From Shewanella sp. MTB7 (GTDB lineage: Bacteria; Pseudomonadota; Gammaproteobacteria; Enterobacterales; Shewanellaceae): a DNA stretch of 50,000 nt. Location: NCBI RefSeq assembly GCF_027571385.1, contig NZ_CP085636.1:5737501-5787500 (forward strand), written 5' to 3'. The notes below the pieces were generated by a model. It did not search any database, was not told the origin of the DNA, and saw only the letters and a list, made by a program, of their open reading frames with translations. Below, in pieces: positions 20,326 to 29,934 of this stretch. Made by a program: the position numbers and the translations under genes. Position 1 is the first letter of the stretch. The number at the start of each line of letters is the position of its first letter.

Positions 20326-20922
20326 CTAAACGGCACCCGATGATCTGCTCAACGCGTTACTTAAACCATTCCTATACTTCGCCCAATCAAAACTATCACC
20401 TGGATCCGTTTTTCGCCCGGGGGCAATATCACTATGGCCGACTAACTTATCCATATTGAGCATAGGATATGCAGCGAACAAGGCAAGAGTCAGTCTAGTT
20501 AACTCTTGATATTGTATACAGGTATAAGGCATAAAGTCAGTGCCTTCCAACTCTACACCTATCGCAAAATCATTACAGCCTTGACGCCCTTGGTGATCAG
20601 AAACTCCAGCATGCCACGCACGTTTATCACAGGAAACATATTGCACTATCTCTCCATCTCTACGGATCATGAAATGAGCCGACACCTCTAAACCCTTCAA
20701 GTCAACAAAACTGCTATTAGCTTCCATATCTAAGCAACCTTGAAAGAGTTGATCAACATAAGGCGTTCCGAAACAGCCTGCAGGCAAACTAATATTATGG
20801 ATCACCAGCAAACTCACCTCATTTTCAGGGCGGGCGTTAAAATAGGGAGATATACATTCTCTAGCGCCTTCTTGAATCCAACCAGAAGTTAATTTTATTG
20901 GTATTTTTGTAGTTATCGACAA
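20326..20922 (-). CDS. ampD: 1,6-anhydro-N-acetylmuramyl-L-alanine amidase AmpD
   Basis: This cytoplasmic zinc amidase cleaves the peptide from anhydro-muropeptides during cell-wall recycling and so keeps AmpR-type inducers low. The 198-residue product has the zinc ligands His42 (LLVIHNISLP), His163 and Asp173 in GHSDIAPGRKTDPG, and the conserved SAHFMIRRDGEIVQYV and RAWHAG segments. No ATG fits the N-terminus; I take the TTG at 20922, which has AAGG about 8 nt upstream and gives a family-typical length. It is the first gene of ampD-ampE and is divergent from nadC, as in many gammaproteobacteria. Confidence 0.94.
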   Translation of the reverse strand: MSITTKIPIKLTSGWIQEGARECISPYFNARPENEVSLLVIHNISLPAGCFGTPYVDQLFQGCLDMEANSSFVDLKGLEVSAHFMIRRDGEIVQYVSCDKRAWHAGVSDHQGRQGCNDFAIGVELEGTDFMPYTCIQYQELTRLTLALFAAYPMLNMDKLVGHSDIAPGRKTDPGDSFDWAKYRNGLSNALSRSSGAV

Positions 20923-22157
<1,235 letters not shown>

Positions 22158-22185
22158 CTCAGCTTCCAAATTAAATCCATAAAAT

Positions 22186-22221
22186 ATTAGCCTGTAAATC
22201 TGTAAAGAGCTGCAGGCTAAT
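22186..22221 (+). terminator. Inverted repeat after nadC, possible weak terminator
   Basis: Perfect 9-bp arms ATTAGCCTG and CAGGCTAAT enclose an 18-nt loop 28 nt after the nadC stop. No U run follows on either strand, so termination would be inefficient or Rho-assisted. It could equally be a stabilising 3' hairpin. Confidence 0.4.
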
Positions 22222-22971
22222 AACCAACTAAGCCACCACAAACACTAAACAAGCCAAATTAGCTATTAGCACAAGATGAAAACTTATCCCCTTAATGTCG
22301 AAGGCGGGCTCATTTATCATAACGGCAACGGTCCCCCACACACATGCAAGCGATCAACATTTGAGCAACATCCAGTTTAAATGAAGACTTCAACTAACAA
22401 TATAACAAGAATACTGCATCCATATAAGTGACAAAAAATTGACAAACAAAGGTAAACGTCACTTTTTCATACAGCGACAAAAAAACGCTAGAACCTTTTT
22501 AACATTAAAAACACACCAGCAGACTAATTTATCATCAAATTAACACTTTATTGCAAATATGCATTCCAATCTCATTAACTTTATACTAACTTTGAACCTA
22601 GGCGAGATGGCCCCTTCGGTTTGCCTCACCTTAAGCTCACTTTAATTTCATTTTAAAAGAGCCGCTCAACCTTTCGAAACTGGATAGCAATCGGTATTGA
22701 ACAGGAGGAGAAAACAAGGTGCGGTTTGCCGGAATAGAGCAACAATGAATCTACACCACAAGGTGTAACACTCTTACAACAGTTAGCAGATTGACAGGAA
22801 ACAGAGACACTATAATAAAGCACATTTTAACACTTAGGTACCAACCGATTTTATAGACCTATTTATAAGCTCGATTGATTCAGGATGAAACAGCTAGCGC
22901 AGGAGCACCCAGCTAAGTGATCTATACTAAATGTACCAGTTATGATCTATGTTTGTCGACGGAGAGATATA
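22222..22971 (+). promoter_or_regulatory. Long non-coding region upstream of pilA
   Basis: This 750-bp region in front of the pilin gene is AT-rich at first. From about 22600 it is more GC-rich and carries a 9-bp direct repeat CGGTTTGCC (22617-22625 and 22722-22730). A possible leader reading frame starts with GTG at 22719 behind AGGAGG and ends in TGA at 22746-22748, overlapping an ATG (22745) that opens a second 7-codon frame. I looked for a sigma-54 -24/-12 promoter and for a GEMM c-di-GMP riboswitch and found neither with correct spacing or core. The pilA ribosome-binding site GGAG is 8 nt before the ATG at 22972. Confidence 0.4.
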
Positions 22972-23445
22972 ATGAAAGGCACTAATTTTAGAAACAGCTT
23001 AAACAAGAATGCTAAGGGTTTCACCCTAATTGAATTAATGATCGTTGTGGCAATTATCGGTATTCTCGCCGCAGTTGCACTGCCTGCGTATAGAGATTAT
23101 GTTGCAGCAGCCCATGGTGGTGCCGCAATGAAGGGGACTGGAGCCTACACATCCAAAGCTATTGCCTGTGTACAATCAGGTGTAGGTTGTCAAGCCATCG
23201 TTGATGATGCTGGAGCTGTTGCCGCATTAACCATTACCCCTGCTGCGGCTAATGCTGGTGCTGGTTCTTGGGACGAAGAAAACGGTGGTACTGTTGCTTA
23301 CTCTGACGGAACATGTGTGATTACAGCAACAATTGCAGATGTTGGAACAGTTACATATGTAGCAACTCTAGCTGGAGCGGGTGGTGCAACAACAGCAGCA
23401 CAATGTGCTGATGGCGCAGGTAGCAACGTTACATCAGCACCTTAA
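22972..23445 (+). CDS. pilA: Type IV major pilin PilA
   Basis: The prepilin has 157 residues. A 16-residue basic leader ending in Gly is followed by [20 protein letters not shown], the class IVa pilin N-terminal helix with Phe+1 and the essential Glu+5, so PilD should cleave and methylate it. The globular part is small and very rich in Ala and Gly. It has two Cys pairs (ACVQSGVGC and a C-terminal pair), and the second probably closes the D-region loop. The start at 22972 has GGAG at good spacing; an in-frame GTG or ATG further upstream (22942) would extend the leader atypically. A strong terminator follows, so pilin can be expressed far above pilB-pilC-pilD. The product forms the pilus used for twitching, attachment and DNA uptake. 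Confidence 0.95.
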   Translation: MKGTNFRNSLNKNAKGFTLIELMIVVAIIGILAAVALPAYRDYVAAAHGGAAMKGTGAYTSKAIACVQSGVGCQAIVDDAGAVAALTITPAAANAGAGSWDEENGGTVAYSDGTCVITATIADVGTVTYVATLAGAGGATTAAQCADGAGSNVTSAP

Positions 23446-23463
23446 ATCAAGTAGCAAATTGTG

Positions 23464-23497
23464 CTAAAAGAGAGCTTTAGCTCTCTTTTAGGTTTTT
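23464..23497 (+). terminator. terminator between pilA and pilB
   Basis: Perfect arms CTAAAAGAGAGC and GCTCTCTTTTAG enclose a TTTA loop, followed by GTTTTT. It lies 18 nt after the pilA stop and 17 nt before the pilB start, so it uncouples high pilin expression from the assembly genes. Some readthrough, or a promoter that I cannot see, must serve pilB. Confidence 0.92.
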
Positions 23498-23514
23498 AAT
23501 TATCAAGGTAACAT

Positions 23515-25224
23515 ATGCCAACAACAGGGCTACACCTAGGTCTATCTACACTTTTTATTCGTAAAAATCTGCTAAGTGAAGAGCAGATAGCCTCTGCCAT
23601 CACCAAATCCAGACAAAGCACACAATCGCTCGTTTCAACTATCATCTCAGAAAAACTGATCTCAGCCCGTGAAATCGCTGAGCTTTGCTATGAGGAATAT
23701 GGCACGCCACTGCTGGACTTGGATGAATTTGATGTCGCCAGTATTCCTGAAGATTTTCTTAATAAAAAACTGATCGAGAAACATAAATGCTTGCCCCTGT
23801 TTAAGCGAGGTAATCGCCTCTATATCGGCACTTCTGATCCCACCAACATTTCAGCTCTGGAAGATTTTCAATTCAGTGCAGGTCTGCATGCTGAAGCTAT
23901 ATTGGTCGAAGATGATAAACTCACCAAAGCATTAGATAAAATACTAGAAGATGATATATCGGGCTTAGACATCAGCGGCATAGATGAAGAGACTCTAGCC
24001 GGCATTGAAGTTGAAGATACCAGTAAACGCGTTGAGGATACGGCGGGTGAAAGTAGTGACGATGCGCCCATTGTTATCTACATTAATAAGATTCTCACCG
24101 ATGCTATTCGTAAAGGTGCCTCGGATCTGCATTTTGAGCCCTATGAAAAACGCTATCGTATTCGCTTTCGTATCGATGGCATACTGCACGAAGTCTCCGA
24201 GCCTCCGGTTAACTTATCTAATCGTATATCCGCACGATTAAAGGTGATGTCAAAACTTGATATCGCCGAACGCCGAGTGCCACAAGATGGCCGTATCAAG
24301 ATGAAACTGTCACGCACTAAGTCGATTGATTTCCGTGTCAGTACGCTCCCTACTATCTGGGGAGAGAAGATTGTGATGCGTATTCTAGATTCCTCTTCGG
24401 CGCAGCTTGGCATCGAGAAATTAGGCTATGAAGATGATCAACGGCAACTCTACGAAGAGATGCTGGCTAAACCCCAAGGCATGATTCTAGTCACTGGACC
24501 AACGGGTTCAGGTAAAACCGTCTCGCTGTATACTGGTCTCAATATCCTCAACACTGAAGAGCGCAATATTTCCACTGCTGAAGATCCGGTAGAGATTAAC
24601 TTAGAAGGGGTTAATCAGGTTCACATCAATCTTAAGGCTGGGCTGACCTTCCCTGCCGCACTTAGATCTTTCCTGCGTCAAGACCCAGATGTAGTCATGG
24701 TCGGTGAAATTCGCGATTTAGAAACCGCCGAAATCGCCATTAAAGCTGCTCAAACCGGTCACTTAGTGCTCTCCACCCTGCACACTAATTCAGCGGCTGA
24801 AACACTCACCCGCTTGATCAACATGGGCGTGCCTGGCTACAACATCGCCAGCTCAGTCAACCTTATCATAGCCCAGCGATTAGCACGTCGATTGTGTCCT
24901 GAGTGTAAGCAACATGAAGAGGTCCCCGAACATGAGCTATTACGTCTCGGTTTTAAACAAACGCAGATTGACGAAGATCTAACCCTATTCAAACCCATAG
25001 GTTGCGACTTATGTTCCGGCGGTTACAAGGGGCGAGTCGGTATCTATGAGGTGATGAAGATGTCGGATGAGATAGCAAGGACCATTATGGAGGGAGGCAA
25101 CTCTCTACAGATAGCCACTCAAGCCAAAGAGCAAGGAATGCGAGATCTGCGCGCTTCAGGCCTATTGAAGGTCATTCAAGGTGTGACCAGTATCACCGAG
25201 ATCAATCGCGTCACTAGCTTCTAA
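23515..25224 (+). CDS. pilB: Type IV pilus assembly ATPase PilB
   Basis: This cytoplasmic hexameric ATPase drives pilus extension. The product has 569 residues. An N-terminal T2SSE_N/MshEN-like region (about 1-165) precedes the GspE-family ATPase. The Walker A GPTGSGKT is at about 328-335, followed by the Asp box and the Walker B region [10 protein letters not shown]. The His box continues into [13 protein letters not shown]. Zinc-binding Cys pairs CPEC (about 462) and CDLC (about 498) are those of PilB/GspE rather than of the retraction ATPase PilT. Start: ATG at 23515 with AAGG upstream. pilC follows after 97 nt. Confidence 0.97.
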   Translation: MPTTGLHLGLSTLFIRKNLLSEEQIASAITKSRQSTQSLVSTIISEKLISAREIAELCYEEYGTPLLDLDEFDVASIPEDFLNKKLIEKHKCLPLFKRGNRLYIGTSDPTNISALEDFQFSAGLHAEAILVEDDKLTKALDKILEDDISGLDISGIDEETLAGIEVEDTSKRVEDTAGESSDDAPIVIYINKILTDAIRKGASDLHFEPYEKRYRIRFRIDGILHEVSEPPVNLSNRISARLKVMSKLDIAERRVPQDGRIKMKLSRTKSIDFRVSTLPTIWGEKIVMRILDSSSAQLGIEKLGYEDDQRQLYEEMLAKPQGMILVTGPTGSGKTVSLYTGLNILNTEERNISTAEDPVEINLEGVNQVHINLKAGLTFPAALRSFLRQDPDVVMVGEIRDLETAEIAIKAAQTGHLVLSTLHTNSAAETLTRLINMGVPGYNIASSVNLIIAQRLARRLCPECKQHEEVPEHELLRLGFKQTQIDEDLTLFKPIGCDLCSGGYKGRVGIYEVMKMSDEIARTIMEGGNSLQIATQAKEQGMRDLRASGLLKVIQGVTSITEINRVTSF

Positions 25225-25321
25225 CGCTATAACGAAAGTAGTGCTATAACTAAGGAGTTGTTACCTAAATTGCGACTACCAAATAGCGAGTATCGAACAA
25301 AAACAAGGATAAGCTATAGCC

Positions 25322-26581
25322 ATGGCAACAGCGACTAAAAAAGTTAAATCAACTAAAAAAGCTAAAGCCCAAACTAAAGTTCATACCTTCGAGTGGAAAG
25401 GTCTTAATCGCAATGGAGCAAAAACCTCCGGGGAGTTGCGTGGGGCAACGATTGCTGAGATAAAGAGCCAGCTTAAATCCCAAGGAGTCTCACCAAAATC
25501 AGTCAAGAAAAAAGCTCCCTCGCTTTTTAAGCTAGGCGAACCCAAAATATCAGCCATGGATATCGCTATGATGACCCGCCAGATAGCCACCATGCTTCAG
25601 GCTGGAGTTCCCTTAGTCACCACCATCGAGATGCTCGGGCGTGGTCATGAGAAAGTTAAGATGCGCGAACTGCTAGGGACTATTGTTTCTGAGATACAAT
25701 CAGGTATCCCACTTTCAGATGCACTGCGCCCACACAGGCAATATTTTGATGACCTCTATGTCGATTTGGTTGCTGCGGGTGAGCATTCCGGTTCGCTAGA
25801 TCAGGTTTTTGAGCGAGTAGCCCTCTATAAAGAGAAAGCTGAAGCATTAAAATCTAAAATAAAAAAAGCCATGTTCTATCCAGCTGCCGTCGTCGTCGTC
25901 GCCGTAGGTGTGACTACACTACTACTTCTTTTTGTGGTGCCACAATTTCAGGAAATTTTTGCAGGTTTTGGCGCCGAACTGCCCGCATTTACTCAATTTG
26001 TCATCGGCATATCTGAAGCCTTACAGGCTTCTTGGTATATCTTTGCCGTGGCGATTATTATTGCGGCTTTTCTATTTAAACGAGCCCACCTTCACTCGCA
26101 GACCTTTAGAGATAAGGTCGATACGTTAGTTTTAAAAATACCCATTGTTGGTCCTATTCTCCATAAAGCCGCCATGGCCCGTTTTGCGCGCACACTCGCG
26201 ACAACTTTCGCCGCCGGTGTCCCCCTTATCGATGGACTGGAATCTGCAGCTGGAGCCTCCGGCAATGCTGTTTACCGTAACGCCGTAATTAAAGTGCGTT
26301 CTGAAGTCATGGCAGGAATGCAGATGAACGTTGCCATGAGAACCACAGGTCTCTTCCCTGACATGCTAATTCAGATGGTGATGATAGGTGAAGAATCTGG
26401 TTCACTGGATAATATGCTTAACAAAGTCGCCAACATCTACGAGATGCAGGTGGATGATGCCGTTGATGGCCTATCGAGCCTGATAGAACCCATCATGATG
26501 GTGGTGATTGGTACATTAGTGGGTGGATTGATTGTTGCTATGTACCTGCCGATATTCCAAATGGGTAAGATTGTGAGTTGA
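25322..26581 (+). CDS. pilC: Type IV pilus inner-membrane platform protein PilC
   Basis: The 419-residue platform protein has two T2SSF domains (about 75-200 and 280-405) with the family motifs TRQIATMLQAGVPLV and its repeat ARTLATTFAAGVPLIDGL. Three membrane segments lie near 187-212, 235-255 and 390-410. The N-terminus is lysine-rich and cytoplasmic. It ends MYLPIFQMGKIVS, the usual PilC ending. Start at 25322, with AAGGAT rather far upstream (12 nt). The last 14 codons are the template of the repeat array that follows immediately downstream. It transmits PilB motion to pilin subunits. Confidence 0.96.
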   Translation: MATATKKVKSTKKAKAQTKVHTFEWKGLNRNGAKTSGELRGATIAEIKSQLKSQGVSPKSVKKKAPSLFKLGEPKISAMDIAMMTRQIATMLQAGVPLVTTIEMLGRGHEKVKMRELLGTIVSEIQSGIPLSDALRPHRQYFDDLYVDLVAAGEHSGSLDQVFERVALYKEKAEALKSKIKKAMFYPAAVVVVAVGVTTLLLLFVVPQFQEIFAGFGAELPAFTQFVIGISEALQASWYIFAVAIIIAAFLFKRAHLHSQTFRDKVDTLVLKIPIVGPILHKAAMARFARTLATTFAAGVPLIDGLESAAGASGNAVYRNAVIKVRSEVMAGMQMNVAMRTTGLFPDMLIQMVMIGEESGSLDNMLNKVANIYEMQVDDAVDGLSSLIEPIMMVVIGTLVGGLIVAMYLPIFQMGKIVS

Positions 26582-26820
26582 ACCACCATAAAGCCCATGT
26601 ACCTTACGAATAAATTCCAATGGGTAAGATTGTGAGTTGAACCATTATAAAGCCTATGTACCTTACGAATAAATTCCTGATGGGTAAGATTGTTAGTTGA
26701 GCCACCATAAAAGCCATGTACCTTACGGATAATGTCCAAATAGGTAAGATTGTGAGTTAAGGCCATCAATAACCATGTATCTAACAGATAGTTTCCAAAT
26801 GGATAAGATCGTCAGTTAGA
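26540..26820 (+). repeat. Array of ~60-bp degenerate copies of the pilC 3' end
   Basis: The final 42 bp of pilC plus about 17 bp of spacer recur four more times, with unit starts (ATG) at 26540 (inside pilC), 26597, 26656, 26716 and 26775; unit lengths are 57, 59, 60 and 59. Each unit has ATGTA(C/T)CT and (T/G)TCCxxATGGGTAAGAT-like blocks. Units 2-4 keep a complete mini-frame from ATG to a stop (MYLTNKFLMGKIVS, MYLTDNVQIGKIVS, MYLTDSFQMDKIVS); unit 1 has lost one A and ends MYLTNKFQWVRL. Many differences are at third codon positions and the stop codon varies (TGA, TGA, TAA, TAG). There is no Shine-Dalgarno before the mini-frames. The array fills most of the 274-bp pilC-pilD gap. Confidence 0.93.
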
Positions 26821-26855
26821 ATACTGGTTAACAATATCAAAAAAACGTGGAAATC

Positions 26856-27767
26856 ATGTCGGAATTCATCTCAACCATGAGTCAAAACTTGTGGCTCTTT
26901 GCTATTATAAGCTTTGTTTTTGCAAGCGTTATTGGTAGCTTTCTTAATGTAGTGATCCATCGTTTGCCTGTAATGATGAAGCGAGAGTGGCAACAGGAGT
27001 GTGATCAGTATTTGAATGAATATCATGAAAAGCTTGTTGCCCCTATCGCCAAAAAGTTAGCTAAACCCATTGACGATTATCCTGAGACATACAATTTAAT
27101 CGTACCACATTCATCCTGTCCTAAATGTGGCAGCCATATTAAGCCTTGGCATAACCTGCCTATTTTAGGTTGGCTAATGCTCAAAGGTAAATGTGCTCAA
27201 TGTAAAAGCCAAATATCGGCAAGATATCCCGTTGTAGAGCTATTTTCAGGGCTAGCGGTTGCTTTTCTCGCACTCCACTTCGGTCCAACGCTTGAGTTTG
27301 CACTTGCAACAACATTGACCTTCGGTTTGATCATTTTAACTGGTATCGACCTCGACGAGATGTTACTTCCCGATCAAATCACTCTACCTCTGCTTTGGCT
27401 GGGATTAATCATCAACTTGAATAGCACGTTTACCAGTCCAACTGATGCCGTTATTGGGGCTGCGGCCGGCTACTTGAGTCTCTGGAGTGTATTCTGGGCC
27501 TTTAAATTATTAACGGGTAAGGAGGGGATGGGTTATGGTGATTTCAAACTCTTAGCCGTTTTTGGTGCCTGGCTTGGCTGGCAGGTACTCCCCATCATTA
27601 TTTTACTCTCTTCATTAGTGGGCGCGGTTATTGGTATAGGATTAATGCTAACTAAGAAAATGAATTCATCGAATCCCATTCCTTTCGGACCTTATATAGC
27701 TATAGCGGGTTGGATTGCCATGATATGGGGCTCCAGCATCAATACTTGGTACCTTTCAACTCTTTAG
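26856..27767 (+). CDS. pilD: Type IV prepilin peptidase / N-methyltransferase PilD
   Basis: This inner-membrane aspartyl protease removes the prepilin leader and methylates the new N-terminus. The product has about 303 residues and seven to eight hydrophobic segments. After the first helix (FVFASVIGSFLNVVIHRLP) a cytoplasmic loop carries two CxxC pairs (CPKC and CAQC, about 88-115), which are needed for methylation. The catalytic Asp residues are in GIDLDEMLLPD and GMGYGDFKLL, the latter the GxGDxK-type motif. I take the ATG at 26856; a GTG at 26847 would add three residues. It should process PilA and probably pseudopilins of other systems. It lies between the pilC repeat array and coaE, co-directional. 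Confidence 0.95.
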   Translation: MSEFISTMSQNLWLFAIISFVFASVIGSFLNVVIHRLPVMMKREWQQECDQYLNEYHEKLVAPIAKKLAKPIDDYPETYNLIVPHSSCPKCGSHIKPWHNLPILGWLMLKGKCAQCKSQISARYPVVELFSGLAVAFLALHFGPTLEFALATTLTFGLIILTGIDLDEMLLPDQITLPLLWLGLIINLNSTFTSPTDAVIGAAAGYLSLWSVFWAFKLLTGKEGMGYGDFKLLAVFGAWLGWQVLPIIILLSSLVGAVIGIGLMLTKKMNSSNPIPFGPYIAIAGWIAMIWGSSINTWYLSTL

Positions 27768-27802
27768 CATCATACCAGTCTCACTAAATAGGTACCTAGA
27801 AT

Positions 27803-28408
27803 ATGACAAAGCTAGTAATAGGATTAACAGGGGGGATCGGTAGCGGAAAAACTACCGTTGCTAATATATTTGCAGAGTTAGGTATTGAACTCGTCGACGC
27901 CGATGTCGTCGCCCGTGAAGTTGTGGCAAAAGGCACATATGGCTTAGCGCAAATTGTAGAACGCTTTGGAGATGAGATTTTAAACTCTGATGCCAGCCTA
28001 AACAGAGCCCAGTTAAGGCAGCGGATTTTTTCTGAGCCAACTGACCGAGAATGGTTGAATGCTTTGCTGCATCCGATAATACGCACAGAGATGCTAATAC
28101 AACTCGATAAGACTAACTCTCCCTATACCATTTTGATTGCTCCCTTGCTATTTGAGAACGGATTAGATAGGTTAGTAAATCGAACACTTTTGATTGATAT
28201 TTCACCAGAGCAACAACGAAATAGAACTATGTTTAGGGATTCTGTGCCCGCAATACAGGTACAGCGTATAATTGACAGCCAAGCCTCAAGAGAAGATAAA
28301 CTGTCAAAAGCTGATGATGTCATCGACAATCATGGAGAGATATCGGCACTTAGAAGCAAAATAATTGCACTACATAATAACTATTTAAAATTGTCCAATA
28401 ACGCTTAG
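27803..28408 (+). CDS. coaE: Dephospho-CoA kinase
   Basis: This enzyme catalyses the last step of coenzyme A synthesis, ATP-dependent 3'-phosphorylation of dephospho-CoA. The 201-residue product has the P-loop GGIGSGKTT (about 10-18), the DADVVARE substrate segment and the lid-region RxxxQ-type motif followed by the conserved ID.QASREDKL. The gap to pilD is 35 nt and the gap to zapD 8 nt. The pilD-coaE-zapD-yacG-mutT order is conserved in gammaproteobacteria. Confidence 0.97.
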   Translation: MTKLVIGLTGGIGSGKTTVANIFAELGIELVDADVVAREVVAKGTYGLAQIVERFGDEILNSDASLNRAQLRQRIFSEPTDREWLNALLHPIIRTEMLIQLDKTNSPYTILIAPLLFENGLDRLVNRTLLIDISPEQQRNRTMFRDSVPAIQVQRIIDSQASREDKLSKADDVIDNHGEISALRSKIIALHNNYLKLSNNA

Positions 28409-28416
28409 CTGATACC

Positions 28417-29151
28417 ATGACAAAATTGATCTATGAACAACCTTTAAATGAAAAGACCAGAAGCTTTCTTCGCTTAGAGTATTTATCTCAGCAGCTTCAG
28501 ACCAATGTAGATCAGGATCATCAACACAGATGTTTCTATCCGCTGTTTTCTCTATGTGAATTGACGGAGCGCTGTGACTATCGAGGTGAAGTGTTACAAG
28601 ACCTCGATAAAAAAATAATCAAGCTATCTAACTGGCAATCCCTTCCTCACATAGACACCATTCAAGTTGAAGCCTTTTTAAATCGTCTGGTGACAGCCAA
28701 AGAACACCTGCTAGCCAGTGACCGACCTGGTGCAAAACTTAAACAAGATCGCTTTCTCGCCGCCTTGAGGCAGAGGTTTAATATGCCCGGAGCATGCTGT
28801 AACTTCGATCTACCTCAACTTCATTACTGGTTAGCCAAGCCTTGGGATGTTCGCCAGCAAGAATATTTACAATGGGTCGATAGTTTTACCGCTCTTTTGT
28901 ATCCAATCAATTTATTACTTGAACTAACTAGACTAACAACACAATACTGCGAAACAATTGCTAAGGCTGGGTTTTTTCAAGGAAATAGCAATCAAGCACT
29001 CTCTATGATTAGAGTTAAAATTGATTCTCAACAGGGTTGCTATCCCACCATCAGCGGACACAAAAACCGCTACGCTATTCACTTCGTTCAGTTTGACCAA
29101 CAGAAACACTCAGATCAAACGATAGAATTCCAATTAGCCACCTGTGCTTAA
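28417..29151 (+). CDS. zapD: Cell division protein ZapD (FtsZ bundling factor)
   Basis: The 244-residue protein starts MTKLIYEQPLNEKTRSFLRL and has the internal RLEYL, GACCNFDLPQLHYW and FYQG/FFQG-like segments typical of ZapD (formerly YacF). ZapD binds the C-terminal tail of FtsZ and cross-links FtsZ filaments. It lies 8 nt after coaE and 72 nt before yacG, in the usual gene order. It is predicted to be cytoplasmic and mostly helical in the N-terminal part. The assignment is firm from sequence and context. Confidence 0.94.
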   Translation: MTKLIYEQPLNEKTRSFLRLEYLSQQLQTNVDQDHQHRCFYPLFSLCELTERCDYRGEVLQDLDKKIIKLSNWQSLPHIDTIQVEAFLNRLVTAKEHLLASDRPGAKLKQDRFLAALRQRFNMPGACCNFDLPQLHYWLAKPWDVRQQEYLQWVDSFTALLYPINLLLELTRLTTQYCETIAKAGFFQGNSNQALSMIRVKIDSQQGCYPTISGHKNRYAIHFVQFDQQKHSDQTIEFQLATCA

Positions 29152-29223
29152 AATCAGTATAGTTAACTCATTATCTAATCTTTAGTGGCACAAGGTCACT
29201 AAACTCAGTAATTGAGCTTTCTC

Positions 29224-29436
29224 ATGCCTACAAGTGTAAAATGCCCTACCTGCCAGACTGAAGTTATCTGGAATGCCGAGTCTACATTCAAACCCTTTTG
29301 TAGCGATCGCTGCAAACTCATCGATCTAGGTGATTGGGCCTCTGAAAAACACGCTATCCCTGTCAAATCCGAATTCGATGTGGATGGCTTAGATAATGTA
29401 GGTTATGACGAAGCTGACTTTTTCAAAGAGAGTTAG
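29224..29436 (+). CDS. yacG: DNA gyrase inhibitor YacG, zinc-binding
   Basis: This 70-residue protein has the four zinc ligands CPTC (residues 7-10) and CSDRC, followed by the family signature [12 protein letters not shown]. YacG binds the C-terminal region of GyrB and blocks DNA binding by gyrase in E. coli. I chose the ATG at 29224 because family members begin MxxxxVKCPTC; a TTG at 29212 could add four residues. mutT starts 3 nt after its stop, so the two are translated from one message. Confidence 0.93.
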   Translation: MPTSVKCPTCQTEVIWNAESTFKPFCSDRCKLIDLGDWASEKHAIPVKSEFDVDGLDNVGYDEADFFKES

Positions 29437-29439
29437 CCC

Positions 29440-29844
29440 ATGCCTGAATTAGCGGTAAAGAGAGTACATGTTGCAGTTGGCGTTATTATTAATTATAACC
29501 AAGAGGTTTTACTCGCAAAACGTCCACAACATCTGCATCAAGGTGGAAAATGGGAATTCCCAGGAGGTAAAGTAGAGCAAGGTGAAACGGTTACAGAGGC
29601 TCTTATTCGTGAGTTAAAAGAAGAGGTCAACTTAGATGTCTCGGCTACGACTCCACTGATGCAAATTAGCCATGATTACTCGGATAAACAAGTTTTACTA
29701 GATATTCATCTCGTCTCTCATTTTGATGGTGAAGCTAAAGGATTAGAAGATCAAGAGATCTGCTGGGTAGCAAAAGAAAATTTAGTAAATTATGATTTCC
29801 CAGAAGCCAACAAGCCAATTATTGATAGAATTTTAGCTCATTAG
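29440..29844 (+). CDS. mutT: 8-oxo-dGTP diphosphatase MutT (Nudix)
   Basis: The protein hydrolyses oxidised guanine nucleotides and so prevents A:T to C:G changes. The 134-residue product has a complete Nudix box at about 42-65: the leading Gly, the EALIRELKEE core and the hydrophobic end (VNL), with the catalytic glutamates present. The N-terminal HVAVGVIIN and AKRPQHLHQGGKWEFPGG segments are those of MutT proper. Last gene of the pilD-to-mutT run; it converges with the metal exporter gene. Confidence 0.95.
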   Translation: MPELAVKRVHVAVGVIINYNQEVLLAKRPQHLHQGGKWEFPGGKVEQGETVTEALIRELKEEVNLDVSATTPLMQISHDYSDKQVLLDIHLVSHFDGEAKGLEDQEICWVAKENLVNYDFPEANKPIIDRILAH

Positions 29845-29884
29845 AAATAAGCTCTATTATCCTAAACGTCATATCATTATTAAC

Positions 29885-29914
29885 AAAAAGCCAGTCGGGG
29901 TAACCAACTGGCTT
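29885..29914 (-). terminator. terminator between convergent mutT and the metal exporter gene
   Basis: On the minus strand AAGCCAGTTGG pairs with CCGACTGGCTT (one G-U pair) and is followed by a five-U run, 21 nt after the exporter stop codon. On the plus strand the stem has a C-A mismatch and no U run, so it should act mainly on the leftward transcript. Confidence 0.85.
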
Positions 29915-29934
29915 AATCTAAGTCGCGAGTTAAA

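Noticed and set aside
22222..22971. GEMM (c-di-GMP-I) riboswitch or sigma-54 promoter before pilA
   Set aside because: CGGTTTGCC is the reverse complement of part of the GEMM core, but the GACGCAAAGCC partner is missing on either strand. TGGCC...TTTGCC at 22609-22625 has wrong -24/-12 spacing.
26437..26769. 110-residue repeat protein on the minus strand
   Set aside because: It is a shadow of the pilC-derived repeat array and overlaps the pilC end; no ribosome-binding site or family similarity.
26540..26820. CRISPR array
   Set aside because: The ~60-bp units are contiguous, diverge along their whole length and derive from pilC; there are no unique spacers and no cas genes.
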